From Deltaproteobacteria bacterium (GTDB taxonomy: Bacteria > Bdellovibrionota_B > Oligoflexia > Oligoflexales > Bog-1112): DNA of 6,181 nt. Where the stretch lies: the NCBI GenBank assembly GCA_003136475.1, contig PLEQ01000355.1, forward strand, positions 13,921 to 20,101. The letters are read 5' to 3'. The position numbers were made by a program, and so were the translations under genes. This document shows, in pieces, positions 1-5,752 of this stretch. The notes under the pieces are model-generated. The model was given only the letters and a program-made list of their open reading frames with translations, ran no database searches and was not told the DNA's origin. Numbering within the stretch: the first letter of the stretch is position 1; each line of letters starts with the position of its first letter.

Positions 1-1
1 G

Positions 2-1201
2 GAGGAGATTTATCAAGATTGTGAAAGTTCGGACCGAACGAATTTTGTTTGTGCGAACTCCCAGAAGCCGAAAGAGCACATGGGTTCAGGCGTTCTCATT
101 TGCAAAATTCCACACGGGGGATTTTCCGAACAATCCATTGAAAACGCAGCTCTCGTAACGACTGCAGGATTCATCAAGACCTTACGTAATTATCAATTAG
201 CTGAGCCTGATCAAAAACCTTCATCCAAGATCGGTATCTTGATTTTTCCGGACTTTCGGAGAGTGCTCAACATGAAGCAAGGTGACGTAGAAGTCCGTCA
301 TGATCTCGACAATGCGCGTTGGACCAATCGTAAACGCGAAAATTGGGATTACATCCTCGAATTTTTGCCGCACAGCATGGAGAATCTCCGCAATTCGAAT
401 CTTAAGGAATTTTGGCTGCAACTTGGCGTTATCAGTCACGAAGCTGGCCATCATTTGTTCGCAGATCGCGCTGGCCGACTGAAAGCAGATGCTACAAGTA
501 TTTCAAGACACGCTGAGCAAGGGGTAGAGATCGAGACTTCCTACTTTAGTGGCGGAAAGGTGGTGCTGCGTGATGTGAATATAGGCAACGTCATCAGCGC
601 AATAGATGAAGGTTACGCGGATCTCGTCGCCCATTTTACATTCTCCTCAGCGTTAAATCCGTATTTTCAATTTGCGCTGGATCGGACTTTCGAAGCACGC
701 AGAGTGAATAAAACACACATTGTGGGCAACGGTCAGACGGAAGAAAAGGCGCTCAATGCCACCGTCCTTCAGCATTTTTTTAGTCACCAGCGTCTGCCGC
801 GTCCGCAAAACACGTATAGTCCAGATTTGCAAGATGAGCATGCCATCGGCGCTATCATTGCCAATAGTCTGGACCTATTCTTTGGCCAAAAATTCGGAGA
901 CAGCCCCAGTTCCCCCAAAGTCACCCAAAAATATCAACATGTGAACCAATGGGTCACGAATATTCAGAATCTTTTTATGAGCCATAAAAGTCTTTACTCA
1001 TCCGTGCCGACGAGCGGCTATAATCAGGATCCAGCAAACTACAACAGTGGACCTGCTAAGTTTTTAGAAGATGCCATGTGGGAAGCGGTTAAGCTCGGTT
1101 TGGGGGAAAAAGGTACACTTAAGAGAGCACAATGTGAAACCCTTGCCGCAAAATTTCCTGTATATGTGTCGAAGTGGCGTGGACTTTATAAGTGTGACTA
1201 G
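2..1201 (+). CDS. Gluzincin-like zinc metalloprotease-type protein, 5' end outside the window
   Basis: The reading frame is open from the left edge (399 residues visible) and ends at TAG 1199-1201. An ATG at 80 is not a convincing start: no good Shine-Dalgarno precedes it, and the 26 upstream codons are in frame, stop-free and protein-like, with two cysteines. The true start is therefore probably to the left of the window. The key motif is HEAGHH (HExxH encoded at 437-451), which supplies two zinc-binding histidines and the catalytic glutamate. DEGYAD follows at 605-622, about 57 residues later; its Glu matches the third zinc ligand of gluzincins (ExxxD). Together these suggest a zinc-dependent peptidase. 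Five cysteines are visible, two of them near the C-terminus, which would fit an exported, disulfide-containing enzyme, but any signal peptide lies outside the window. The substrate and exact family are not recognised. kynA starts 30 bases downstream with no obvious terminator, so co-transcription is possible. Peptidase fold is fairly likely; activity is inferred. Confidence 0.72.
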   Translation, partial: EEIYQDCESSDRTNFVCANSQKPKEHMGSGVLICKIPHGGFSEQSIENAALVTTAGFIKTLRNYQLAEPDQKPSSKIGILIFPDFRRVLNMKQGDVEVRHDLDNARWTNRKRENWDYILEFLPHSMENLRNSNLKEFWLQLGVISHEAGHHLFADRAGRLKADATSISRHAEQGVEIETSYFSGGKVVLRDVNIGNVISAIDEGYADLVAHFTFSSALNPYFQFALDRTFEARRVNKTHIVGNGQTEEKALNATVLQHFFSHQRLPRPQNTYSPDLQDEHAIGAIIANSLDLFFGQKFGDSPSSPKVTQKYQHVNQWVTNIQNLFMSHKSLYSSVPTSGYNQDPANYNSGPAKFLEDAMWEAVKLGLGEKGTLKRAQCETLAAKFPVYVSKWRGLYKCD

Positions 1202-1220
1202 TTCTTCTGTTGCTTTGAAA

Positions 1221-1226
1221 AAGGAG
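1221..1226 (+). promoter_or_regulatory. Ribosome-binding site of kynA
   Basis: AAGGAG lies five bases before ATG 1232, a strong Shine-Dalgarno match that fixes the start. It sits in the 30-base gap after the metalloprotease-like gene, leaving little room for a separate promoter. Confidence 0.8.
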
Positions 1227-1231
1227 TCAAG

Positions 1232-2014
1232 ATGGCGACTGTGTCTTACAAGAGTTACTTAAACTTGGAAAAAATTCTTGCCGCTCAAAACCCCATTTCT
1301 CCCGATGAACACGATGAGATGCTCTTTATCATTATTCATCAGACCTATGAGCTGTGGTTCAAACAGATCTTGCATGAAGCGTGTTATCTCAGGAATGCTC
1401 TTGTTCAGAATGATACTTTTCGGTCCTTGGCTACCTTGAAACGCATGCTCAAGATTCTTAAAACTTTGGTGGGCCAAGTTGACATTCTTGAAACCATGAC
1501 ACCGATTTCGTTTCTTTCTTTCCGCCATCTTTTAGACACGGCAAGTGGCTTTCAATCTTGGCAGTTTCGTTGTTTGGAGGCGCTCTTGGGTATCAAACAC
1601 AAGGAAAGACTTCGCTTGCTGCCAGAAGATTCAGCAGAGCGTAAGAGTCTCGAAGGCTTTATAGAATCGCCAAGCCTCTTCGATGCGCTTTTAGCCTTTC
1701 TGAGTCACTCGGGTTATGCAATTCCAGCCGATATTTTGGAACGGGACCCGAGTGTATCTTATGACGGAGATGCTAGGGTCCAAGACATTTTTCTAAGCAT
1801 CTACAAGAATGATGAGGCCAAGGCCCTGCTTTGTGAAAACTTTATCGATCTCGATGAGGGCATACAGGAGTGGCGGTACCGACATGTGAAGATGGTCGAG
1901 CGAACGGTCGGAGACAAAAGTGGCACCGGCGGCAGTCTGGGAGCTCGCTACTTACAGTCGACCCTTGCAAAACCGGTTTTTATCGATCTCTGGCGGGTGC
2001 GGGATCGCTTATAG
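1232..2014 (+). CDS. kynA: Tryptophan 2,3-dioxygenase (KynA)
   Basis: This is a heme-dependent cytosolic enzyme that opens the indole ring of L-tryptophan with O2 to give N-formylkynurenine, the first step of the kynurenine pathway. The family is a homotetramer. The 260-residue product carries the diagnostic blocks: YKSYL (Y6, Y9, which contact the neighbouring subunit's active site), HDEMLF, HQTYELWFKQ (F32, H36, distal heme pocket), TPISFLSFR (R98, the tryptophan carboxylate ligand), SGFQS, EWRYRHVKMVER (H218, proximal heme ligand) and GTGGS (T232, which contacts the substrate). Spacings agree with Xanthomonas TDO (H55-R117 and H240-T254 versus H36-R98 and H218-T232). It is somewhat shorter than that enzyme, mainly at the N-terminus. 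F94 occupies a position held by Tyr in Xanthomonas TDO but by Phe in human TDO. ATG 1232 follows AAGGAG at 1221-1226 with a 5-base spacer. The gene ends tail-to-tail with the leftward exported-protein gene. All key residues are present, so it should be active. Confidence 0.97.
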   Translation: MATVSYKSYLNLEKILAAQNPISPDEHDEMLFIIIHQTYELWFKQILHEACYLRNALVQNDTFRSLATLKRMLKILKTLVGQVDILETMTPISFLSFRHLLDTASGFQSWQFRCLEALLGIKHKERLRLLPEDSAERKSLEGFIESPSLFDALLAFLSHSGYAIPADILERDPSVSYDGDARVQDIFLSIYKNDEAKALLCENFIDLDEGIQEWRYRHVKMVERTVGDKSGTGGSLGARYLQSTLAKPVFIDLWRVRDRL

Positions 2015-2632
2015 AGAGTTCAACATTTGCTTATAGTCTTGCAGGGTGTTCGTGAGTTCTTTTGTGAGGCCGTCATGGACGCCTCTTTTGAACATACCTT
2101 CTGGAACGAGATGTGGCTTCGATATCGTCGTCAATTTCGTCAGGGTGAAGTCGACTTGCGTCCCTGACACGTTGGCATTGATCTCCAGCGTTACAGCTTC
2201 GGTGTGTTGGGCTTTATCGGTGGCAACTTTAGATTTCATGACACCGGAGAAGGCGACTTGCGAATTATCGGCTACCAAGTGAGCGTCGAATGTAATCCTG
2301 ATGGTACCGTGGCCGGTGTCGTAACCGCCATCCCTATATTCAAACGTGCTGCCATTCATTCCGTCGACCGAGGTTTCCTCTTCATCCTTAACAGTCCCGT
2401 TCTCTTTAAGCACTTCCATTATGTTCTGGCGAATGGTTTCTGCTTGAATGCCAGATTTTTGAGCGGTGCATTTTACGCTAGCTTGGAAGGTGTAATCGTC
2501 GCCCCCGACATCTCTCACCGATACATGGTTACACGTGACGTTAGATGCTGCTGACACATGCGCTGCTGACACATGCGGTGCTGATAATGCGCTTACAAGC
2601 ATTAAACTGCTGGCAATAAACCTTAGTTTCAT
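2009..2632 (-). CDS. Small exported protein of unknown function
   Basis: The 207-residue product begins with a typical Sec signal peptide: K2 and R4, then a hydrophobic stretch of about residues 5-18. Candidate signal peptidase I sites (AxA-like, VSA-A) fall around residues 23-29, where a five-residue unit (HVSAA) is repeated. No lipobox cysteine is present, so it is predicted to be a soluble periplasmic or secreted protein rather than a lipoprotein. The mature part has two cysteines (C34, C55) that could form a disulfide. It then shows alternating beta-like segments and ends in an amphipathic helix (about residues 184-205). This order is loosely reminiscent of START/SRPBCC-like folds, but I do not recognise a family. 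ATG 2632 is supported by AAGGGG six bases upstream. The 3' end overlaps that of the convergent kynA by 6 bases. It lies 113 bases downstream of kynB on the same strand and may have its own promoter in that gap. No link to kynurenine metabolism is evident from its sequence. Confidence 0.85.
   Translation of the reverse strand: MKLRFIASSLMLVSALSAPHVSAAHVSAASNVTCNHVSVRDVGGDDYTFQASVKCTAQKSGIQAETIRQNIMEVLKENGTVKDEEETSVDGMNGSTFEYRDGGYDTGHGTIRITFDAHLVADNSQVAFSGVMKSKVATDKAQHTEAVTLEINANVSGTQVDFTLTKLTTISKPHLVPEGMFKRGVHDGLTKELTNTLQDYKQMLNSL
2547..2576. repeat. Two exact tandem copies of a 15-base unit in a signal-peptide region
   Basis: GCTGCTGACACATGC occurs at 2547-2561 and again at 2562-2576, followed by a degenerate partial copy to about 2590. 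On the minus strand the unit stays in frame and encodes a repeated five-residue block (HVSAA) that includes the possible signal peptidase cleavage sites of the exported protein. Confidence 0.9.
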
Positions 2633-2745
2633 AAGCTACCCCTTTGAGAAAAAATATTAGAAACTCAAGACGAAATTAAGGGGGTCTTGGTGAGAATAGC
2701 CTGAAGAGCGAATGCCATAATGTCATGTGAGGCAAGAAGGAGCCT
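2633..2745. other. Intergenic spacer between kynB and the exported-protein gene
   Basis: This is the longest spacer within the leftward set apart from the one before the LLM gene. It holds the Shine-Dalgarno AAGGGG of the exported-protein gene (just right of 2638), an isolated -10-like TAATAT on the minus strand (2654-2659) without a matching -35, and a 15-base imperfect dyad at 2712-2726. A 5-bp hairpin (GAGGC/GCCTC, 2729-2746) overlaps the end of kynB but has no following T-run. A promoter for the exported-protein gene is plausible here but not demonstrated. Confidence 0.4.
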
Positions 2746-3375
2746 CTAGGCTAAAAGCACGGCGCGCACGGGCGAGGCATCGCCCTCCTCGATCTTAAGC
2801 GGGAGAGCGATGAGTTGGTAAAGGCCTTCATCGACATGGTCCAAAACGAGTCCTTCAAGTACAGCAAGGTCATAGCGCGCGATAGCAGCATGCGTTTCCA
2901 GCGCTTTCGATTCTGCCGTATCGACCGAAGGGGTGTCGATGCCGACCAAGACGACACCTTGCTCATACAGATAAGCGATGAGTTCGGGGGATAGCGCATT
3001 GAAGTCGTTGGTCCATGTCTCGGCACTAAAGGAGCCGGTATAGAACAGCACGCGTGGGGCTAAGATTTTGCGGGTGCCGAGATCGCTAGGCTGTATGCGT
3101 TGGCCGTTTTGCAGGCTACTCAGGCGTAGGACTTGACAAGGTCCGAGGTAGAGTTCGAGTTTGCGCTGATCGATGCTTTGCCCATTCGCGCTATAGTGCG
3201 AGGGGGCATCGGCATGGGCCCCGAGATGGACGGTAGTTGTGATCGAAGAGAGGCTGAGGGCATCACCCTTTTTCAAATCCATACTCACTTGCCGTTGAAA
3301 GGCTCGGTCACCCGGAAATACGGCAATGCGTTCGGAAAGCATCGGTGAGATGTCGATAATCCGTTTGTGCTGCAC
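2746..3375 (-). CDS. kynB: Kynurenine formamidase (arylformamidase, KynB)
   Basis: The enzyme hydrolyses N-formyl-L-kynurenine to L-kynurenine and formate, the step after KynA. The 209-residue product matches bacterial KynB (cyclase superfamily, PF04199) along its whole length. Recognisable blocks are the N-terminal DISP, FPGD, the HLGAHADAPSH metal motif (H50, H54, D56, H60), YLGPC, VGIDTPSVD, and the C-terminal ALPLK and ASPVRAVL. H162 and E174 supply the second part of the metal site seen in Pseudomonas and Burkholderia KynB. The length equals the family norm. The start is GTG 3375, set by AAGGAG at 3382-3387 with a 6-base spacer, and it places DISP in the expected N-terminal position. The Shine-Dalgarno forms the last two codons of the upstream asparaginase-like gene, whose stop is only 3 bases before the GTG, so translational coupling is very likely. 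It is a cytosolic enzyme. All catalytic residues are present. Confidence 0.96.
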   Translation of the reverse strand: MQHKRIIDISPMLSERIAVFPGDRAFQRQVSMDLKKGDALSLSSITTTVHLGAHADAPSHYSANGQSIDQRKLELYLGPCQVLRLSSLQNGQRIQPSDLGTRKILAPRVLFYTGSFSAETWTNDFNALSPELIAYLYEQGVVLVGIDTPSVDTAESKALETHAAIARYDLAVLEGLVLDHVDEGLYQLIALPLKIEEGDASPVRAVLLA

Positions 3376-3378
3376 GAC

Positions 3379-4377
3379 TCACTCCTTAAAAATATCATCA
3401 AGCTCATGCGAGAGGTCGCGCATCGCTAGCTTTGCCAGACGCTCGCGTAAGAAGGGTGGGACAATCTCACTAGCTAGCTTGGGATTTTGGCGAAATAAAG
3501 CCGCAGGCAACGGCAGACTCCACCCCAGACTGCCCAAGATGCCACGGGCAATGTACCACATCGCTTGGTTGTCGGTGCCGTGTGCCAGTTTAATCATGAC
3601 ACCAAGGCCTTGGGGGTGATCCGGGTGCTGAATGGCAAGTCCCAGCAGCCCATCAGCGCCTTCTTTGGCAAGAACCTTTCCCTCACAGCTTTGCATGATC
3701 GTCGTGTCGAGCCGGTTCCTGCCACCGACATACTGGGGATAGTTCGCCATCGCTTCCCAAATCCAATCCTGGTCTTTTTCACGGACAAGATTGGCAAATA
3801 ACAAAGCCAACTCACTCAGAGTGAGCGAGACCGTAGCGAGGCCGCAGCCGTCGCGTGCGGTGTACTGCGCTTGCCATGTCGCACCTAAGACCGACTGCAC
3901 ATATTTTAAAAAAGTCTGATGGAAGGGGTGTTGCAAAGATCTATAGGATTCCAAATTCCAAGACTTCAGTGCGCAGCCCCGCAAAATGGCCGAATGTTCC
4001 CCCGAACACGGGTGATACCATCGATTCGGACTCTTGTGAATTTTAGGATCCAAACGGAGTGGCATCGTGGCCGGAGTCTTGACGTGTTTGTGTTTTGCGC
4101 TCGCAAGGATCTCTTTGATCGCTTTGAGTTGAAAGGGTTCAGCATTATGAGAAGCCACACTGAGCGCCTTTTGTGCCCAAGGGAGCACAGGTGCGAGCTC
4201 TTGCGCAAAAACTTTCATATGCAGTGGCTTCGCTGTCGAGCGTCCATAGCAGAGAACATCATCCCCAGCTTGGTGAAAAAGCCCCTTGCCGCTCACCCAG
4301 GCGAGAGCTCCATATTTTGTAGCTTCTGTTAGACCAGCACGTTGGTATTCAACGAGTGCTTGCGATCGGTAGCTCAA
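3379..4377 (-). CDS. Asparaginase II (class 3, Rhizobium etli AnsA-type) family amidohydrolase
   Basis: The 332-residue product matches the asparaginase II family (PF06089) throughout: ALVEYQRAG near the N-terminus, RSTAKP (S47, K50), ASHNAEP (S76), HPCSGEHS (C124), RDGCG (C178), GGRNRLDT, KEGADG and GLGVMIK (K263). By analogy with R. etli ReAV, S47-K50 and S76-K263 would be the two Ser-Lys pairs, and C124 and C178 two zinc ligands. The third ligand, a Lys in the usual CSGKH motif, is Glu127 here, so metal binding or substrate may differ. Family members hydrolyse L-asparagine to aspartate and ammonia; the actual substrate here is uncertain. I chose TTG 4377, because AGAAGGG sits 7 bases upstream and family similarity begins a few residues later. 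An ATG-initiated frame from 4521 would add 48 unrelated residues buried in the LLM gene. With the TTG start, the gene overlaps the LLM gene by 29 bases and leads directly into kynB, implying an operon. Confidence 0.88.
   Translation of the reverse strand: MSYRSQALVEYQRAGLTEATKYGALAWVSGKGLFHQAGDDVLCYGRSTAKPLHMKVFAQELAPVLPWAQKALSVASHNAEPFQLKAIKEILASAKHKHVKTPATMPLRLDPKIHKSPNRWYHPCSGEHSAILRGCALKSWNLESYRSLQHPFHQTFLKYVQSVLGATWQAQYTARDGCGLATVSLTLSELALLFANLVREKDQDWIWEAMANYPQYVGGRNRLDTTIMQSCEGKVLAKEGADGLLGLAIQHPDHPQGLGVMIKLAHGTDNQAMWYIARGILGSLGWSLPLPAALFRQNPKLASEIVPPFLRERLAKLAMRDLSHELDDIFKE
3382..3387 (-). promoter_or_regulatory. Ribosome-binding site of kynB inside the preceding gene
   Basis: Reading leftward, AAGGAG forms the last two sense codons (Lys-Glu) of the asparaginase-like gene, followed by its TGA stop and then GTG 3375. 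The arrangement selects the GTG start and points to coupled translation. Confidence 0.8.
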
Positions 4378-5617
4378 TTTTTTTCCCTTCTTGCACGTAG
4401 GGGAGGACCTCTTCTGCAAAAAGCCGCATCCCTCTTTTGACCAGTGCGTTGTCATGACAATTGAAATCGAACCATAACATGAGACGATCTTCGGGGTGAA
4501 ATCGTGTTCGGATCTGTTCACGAATTTCTTCCGGATTGCCGCATAAGGCGTTTTCGGTGGCTTGTGCGATGCGGGCAGGATTCAAAGTGCCTTCCATGGC
4601 ATGCCAATAACTTTCGAGCGCCTTTTGCGCACGTTCGCGAGCGCGCTGACTTTGTTGCTGAGGCGTGAGCTGCGGTCCACCTTCGATGAAGACCAGTACG
4701 GTCCTTGGGAGATACTCGCGCCGCCAAGGCCCCCCAGCTGGGTTAAAATGTTGCAGCATACGTTGGTGGGTCTCTTCGATCATTTTACTAGGCGTGATGG
4801 AAAGATTGAAGACCTTGCAAGCTAAAAAACTATTGGCAAGAATCTGTGTCTTCGGATCATGAGAGCCGATCGTTAACGACAGCAAGTGCAGAGGCGATTC
4901 ACGAGGGATGAGTCCGACCTTGTTAAAAGTCCAACGGGGCCTTAGCGTCACACTGTCATCCGCAACCGTGGTGTGCGTTTCCTCTTCATAAGCGCGCTTG
5001 AAAAGAGCCCACTCTGTAGGCTCACGAAAATCGTTTGGAGTCAGCTTATGTGGCGCAAGATCATTAGTTGCAAAAATATCACCTTTGAGCCCCCGGCAAA
5101 AAATTTCAACCGCTTCGCTGAAAATCTTCGCTTTGATCACCTGCCATGCGACCTGCTCCGAGCGATTCCGTGGACAGATTCCGTAAGGCTGATTGGAGTA
5201 GTCAAAGCGCCCTGCGGCAAATCCGATGTGCAAGCGCCGTGATTCTTCCGCATTCATCCCATGCAGAGTGAGAAACATGCGGATGCTTTCGGCGTGAGCC
5301 AGTGGCCCACCGTTGCAGAGTATATTGCGAATCGCAGAGCCGATTTCAATACGACGAGTTTGGCCAAAGACTTTGTGAGCGAGTTGGAGAATATCAGTAT
5401 TAAGACCCACCTCTCCGTTGAAATGAGGGATGACGGGATCGGGATTTGATTTTTGCACTTCGGAGGAAAGATGGGACTCCGCAACCCAGGCGACATCAAA
5501 GCCCAAAGCATCAGCCAGACGGACTTGATCAAAAAAATTCTCAAACATCACCCGTTCAGATGGCAAATAACCGTCAACATTCGCTTGGCATAAGGAAAAA
5601 AACACATCGAATTTCAT
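4349..5617 (-). CDS. Luciferase-like (LLM class) flavin-dependent monooxygenase
   Basis: The 422-residue product is a member of the bacterial luciferase-like superfamily (TIM-barrel oxidoreductases using reduced FMN or F420). Visible hallmarks are the N-terminal strand MKFDVFFSL, the helix-strand ADALGFDVAWVAESHL (about 35-50), IGSAIRNIL (92-100), the GGPLAHAES segment (about 103-111), LHIGFAAGRFDY (129-140), and a C-terminal GNPEEIREQIRTRF segment (360-373) typical of the family. It is longer than LuxA-type proteins, with extra sequence around residues 180-240. The substrate cannot be read from the sequence. The start is ATG 5617, because family similarity begins exactly there and GGAG lies 9 bases upstream. 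The frame continues open to 5752, but those 45 residues are not LLM-like. The end overlaps the start of the asparaginase-like gene. A cytosolic role next to KynB suggests oxidation of a small, possibly aromatic or amino-acid-derived, compound; this is inference only. Confidence 0.9.
   Translation of the reverse strand: MKFDVFFSLCQANVDGYLPSERVMFENFFDQVRLADALGFDVAWVAESHLSSEVQKSNPDPVIPHFNGEVGLNTDILQLAHKVFGQTRRIEIGSAIRNILCNGGPLAHAESIRMFLTLHGMNAEESRRLHIGFAAGRFDYSNQPYGICPRNRSEQVAWQVIKAKIFSEAVEIFCRGLKGDIFATNDLAPHKLTPNDFREPTEWALFKRAYEEETHTTVADDSVTLRPRWTFNKVGLIPRESPLHLLSLTIGSHDPKTQILANSFLACKVFNLSITPSKMIEETHQRMLQHFNPAGGPWRREYLPRTVLVFIEGGPQLTPQQQSQRARERAQKALESYWHAMEGTLNPARIAQATENALCGNPEEIREQIRTRFHPEDRLMLWFDFNCHDNALVKRGMRLFAEEVLPYVQEGKKIELPIASTR
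4385..4391 (-). promoter_or_regulatory. Ribosome-binding site selecting a TTG start
   Basis: Reading leftward, AGAAGGG is followed by seven A residues and then TTG 4377. This purine-rich site lies inside the coding end of the LLM gene. It is the main reason to prefer the TTG over the distant ATG-initiated frame for the asparaginase-like protein. Confidence 0.65.
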
Positions 5618-5752
5618 AATAAAAGGCTCCGCTCCCCTGAGTAATCTGCGTGCATTCCATCGCCGTAATACTCTCACAGCTTGCGTTTTTTTCCAATATG
5701 AACATGCGCTTATCCTCACTGACGCATTCCCATAGGAGAGAGAAAAATGCAC
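5618..5752. other. Intergenic spacer before the LLM monooxygenase gene
   Basis: These 135 bases separate the glycosyltransferase stop from the LLM start. They are open in the LLM frame, but the translation is not family-like. The spacer is the most natural place for a promoter of the LLM - asparaginase-like - kynB unit, but I find no pair of hexamers with good spacing; TTGGAA near 5690 lacks a well-placed -10. There is no strong terminator for the preceding gene. Confidence 0.45.
5627..5630 (-). promoter_or_regulatory. Ribosome-binding site of the LLM monooxygenase gene
   Basis: Reading leftward, GGAG precedes ATG 5617 by 9 bases; a second purine run, GGGGAG, lies slightly further upstream (5632-5637). 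These sites support ATG 5617 over the upstream in-frame GTG at 5752. Confidence 0.6.

Noticed and set aside
80..82. ATG as start of the metalloprotease-like gene
   Set aside because: The frame is open and protein-like to the left edge, and no good ribosome-binding site precedes the ATG, so the gene is treated as 5'-partial.
2204..2554. 116-codon rightward open frame
   Set aside because: It is antisense to the exported-protein gene, which has a signal peptide and a ribosome-binding site; the frame has no recognisable domain.
2654..2659. TAATAT as a -10 element of the exported-protein gene
   Set aside because: No acceptable -35 hexamer is found at 16-18 bases; in AT-rich spacer sequence a single hexamer is not evidence of a promoter.
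2729..2746. Hairpin GAGGC/GCCTC after kynB as an intrinsic terminator
   Set aside because: The stem is only 5 bp with an 8-base loop, and no T-run follows on the minus strand.
3919..4332. 137-codon rightward open frame
   Set aside because: It is the antisense shadow of the clearly conserved asparaginase-like gene, and its translation is Arg/Cys-rich with no family features.
4378..4521. N-terminal extension of the asparaginase-like protein from an upstream ATG
   Set aside because: It lies wholly inside the LLM coding sequence and does not resemble the family N-terminus; the TTG with its Shine-Dalgarno is better placed.
5618..5752. N-terminal extension of the LLM monooxygenase from GTG 5752
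   Set aside because: The extra 45 residues are basic and unlike the family, and ATG 5617 has a ribosome-binding site and begins exactly at the conserved first strand.
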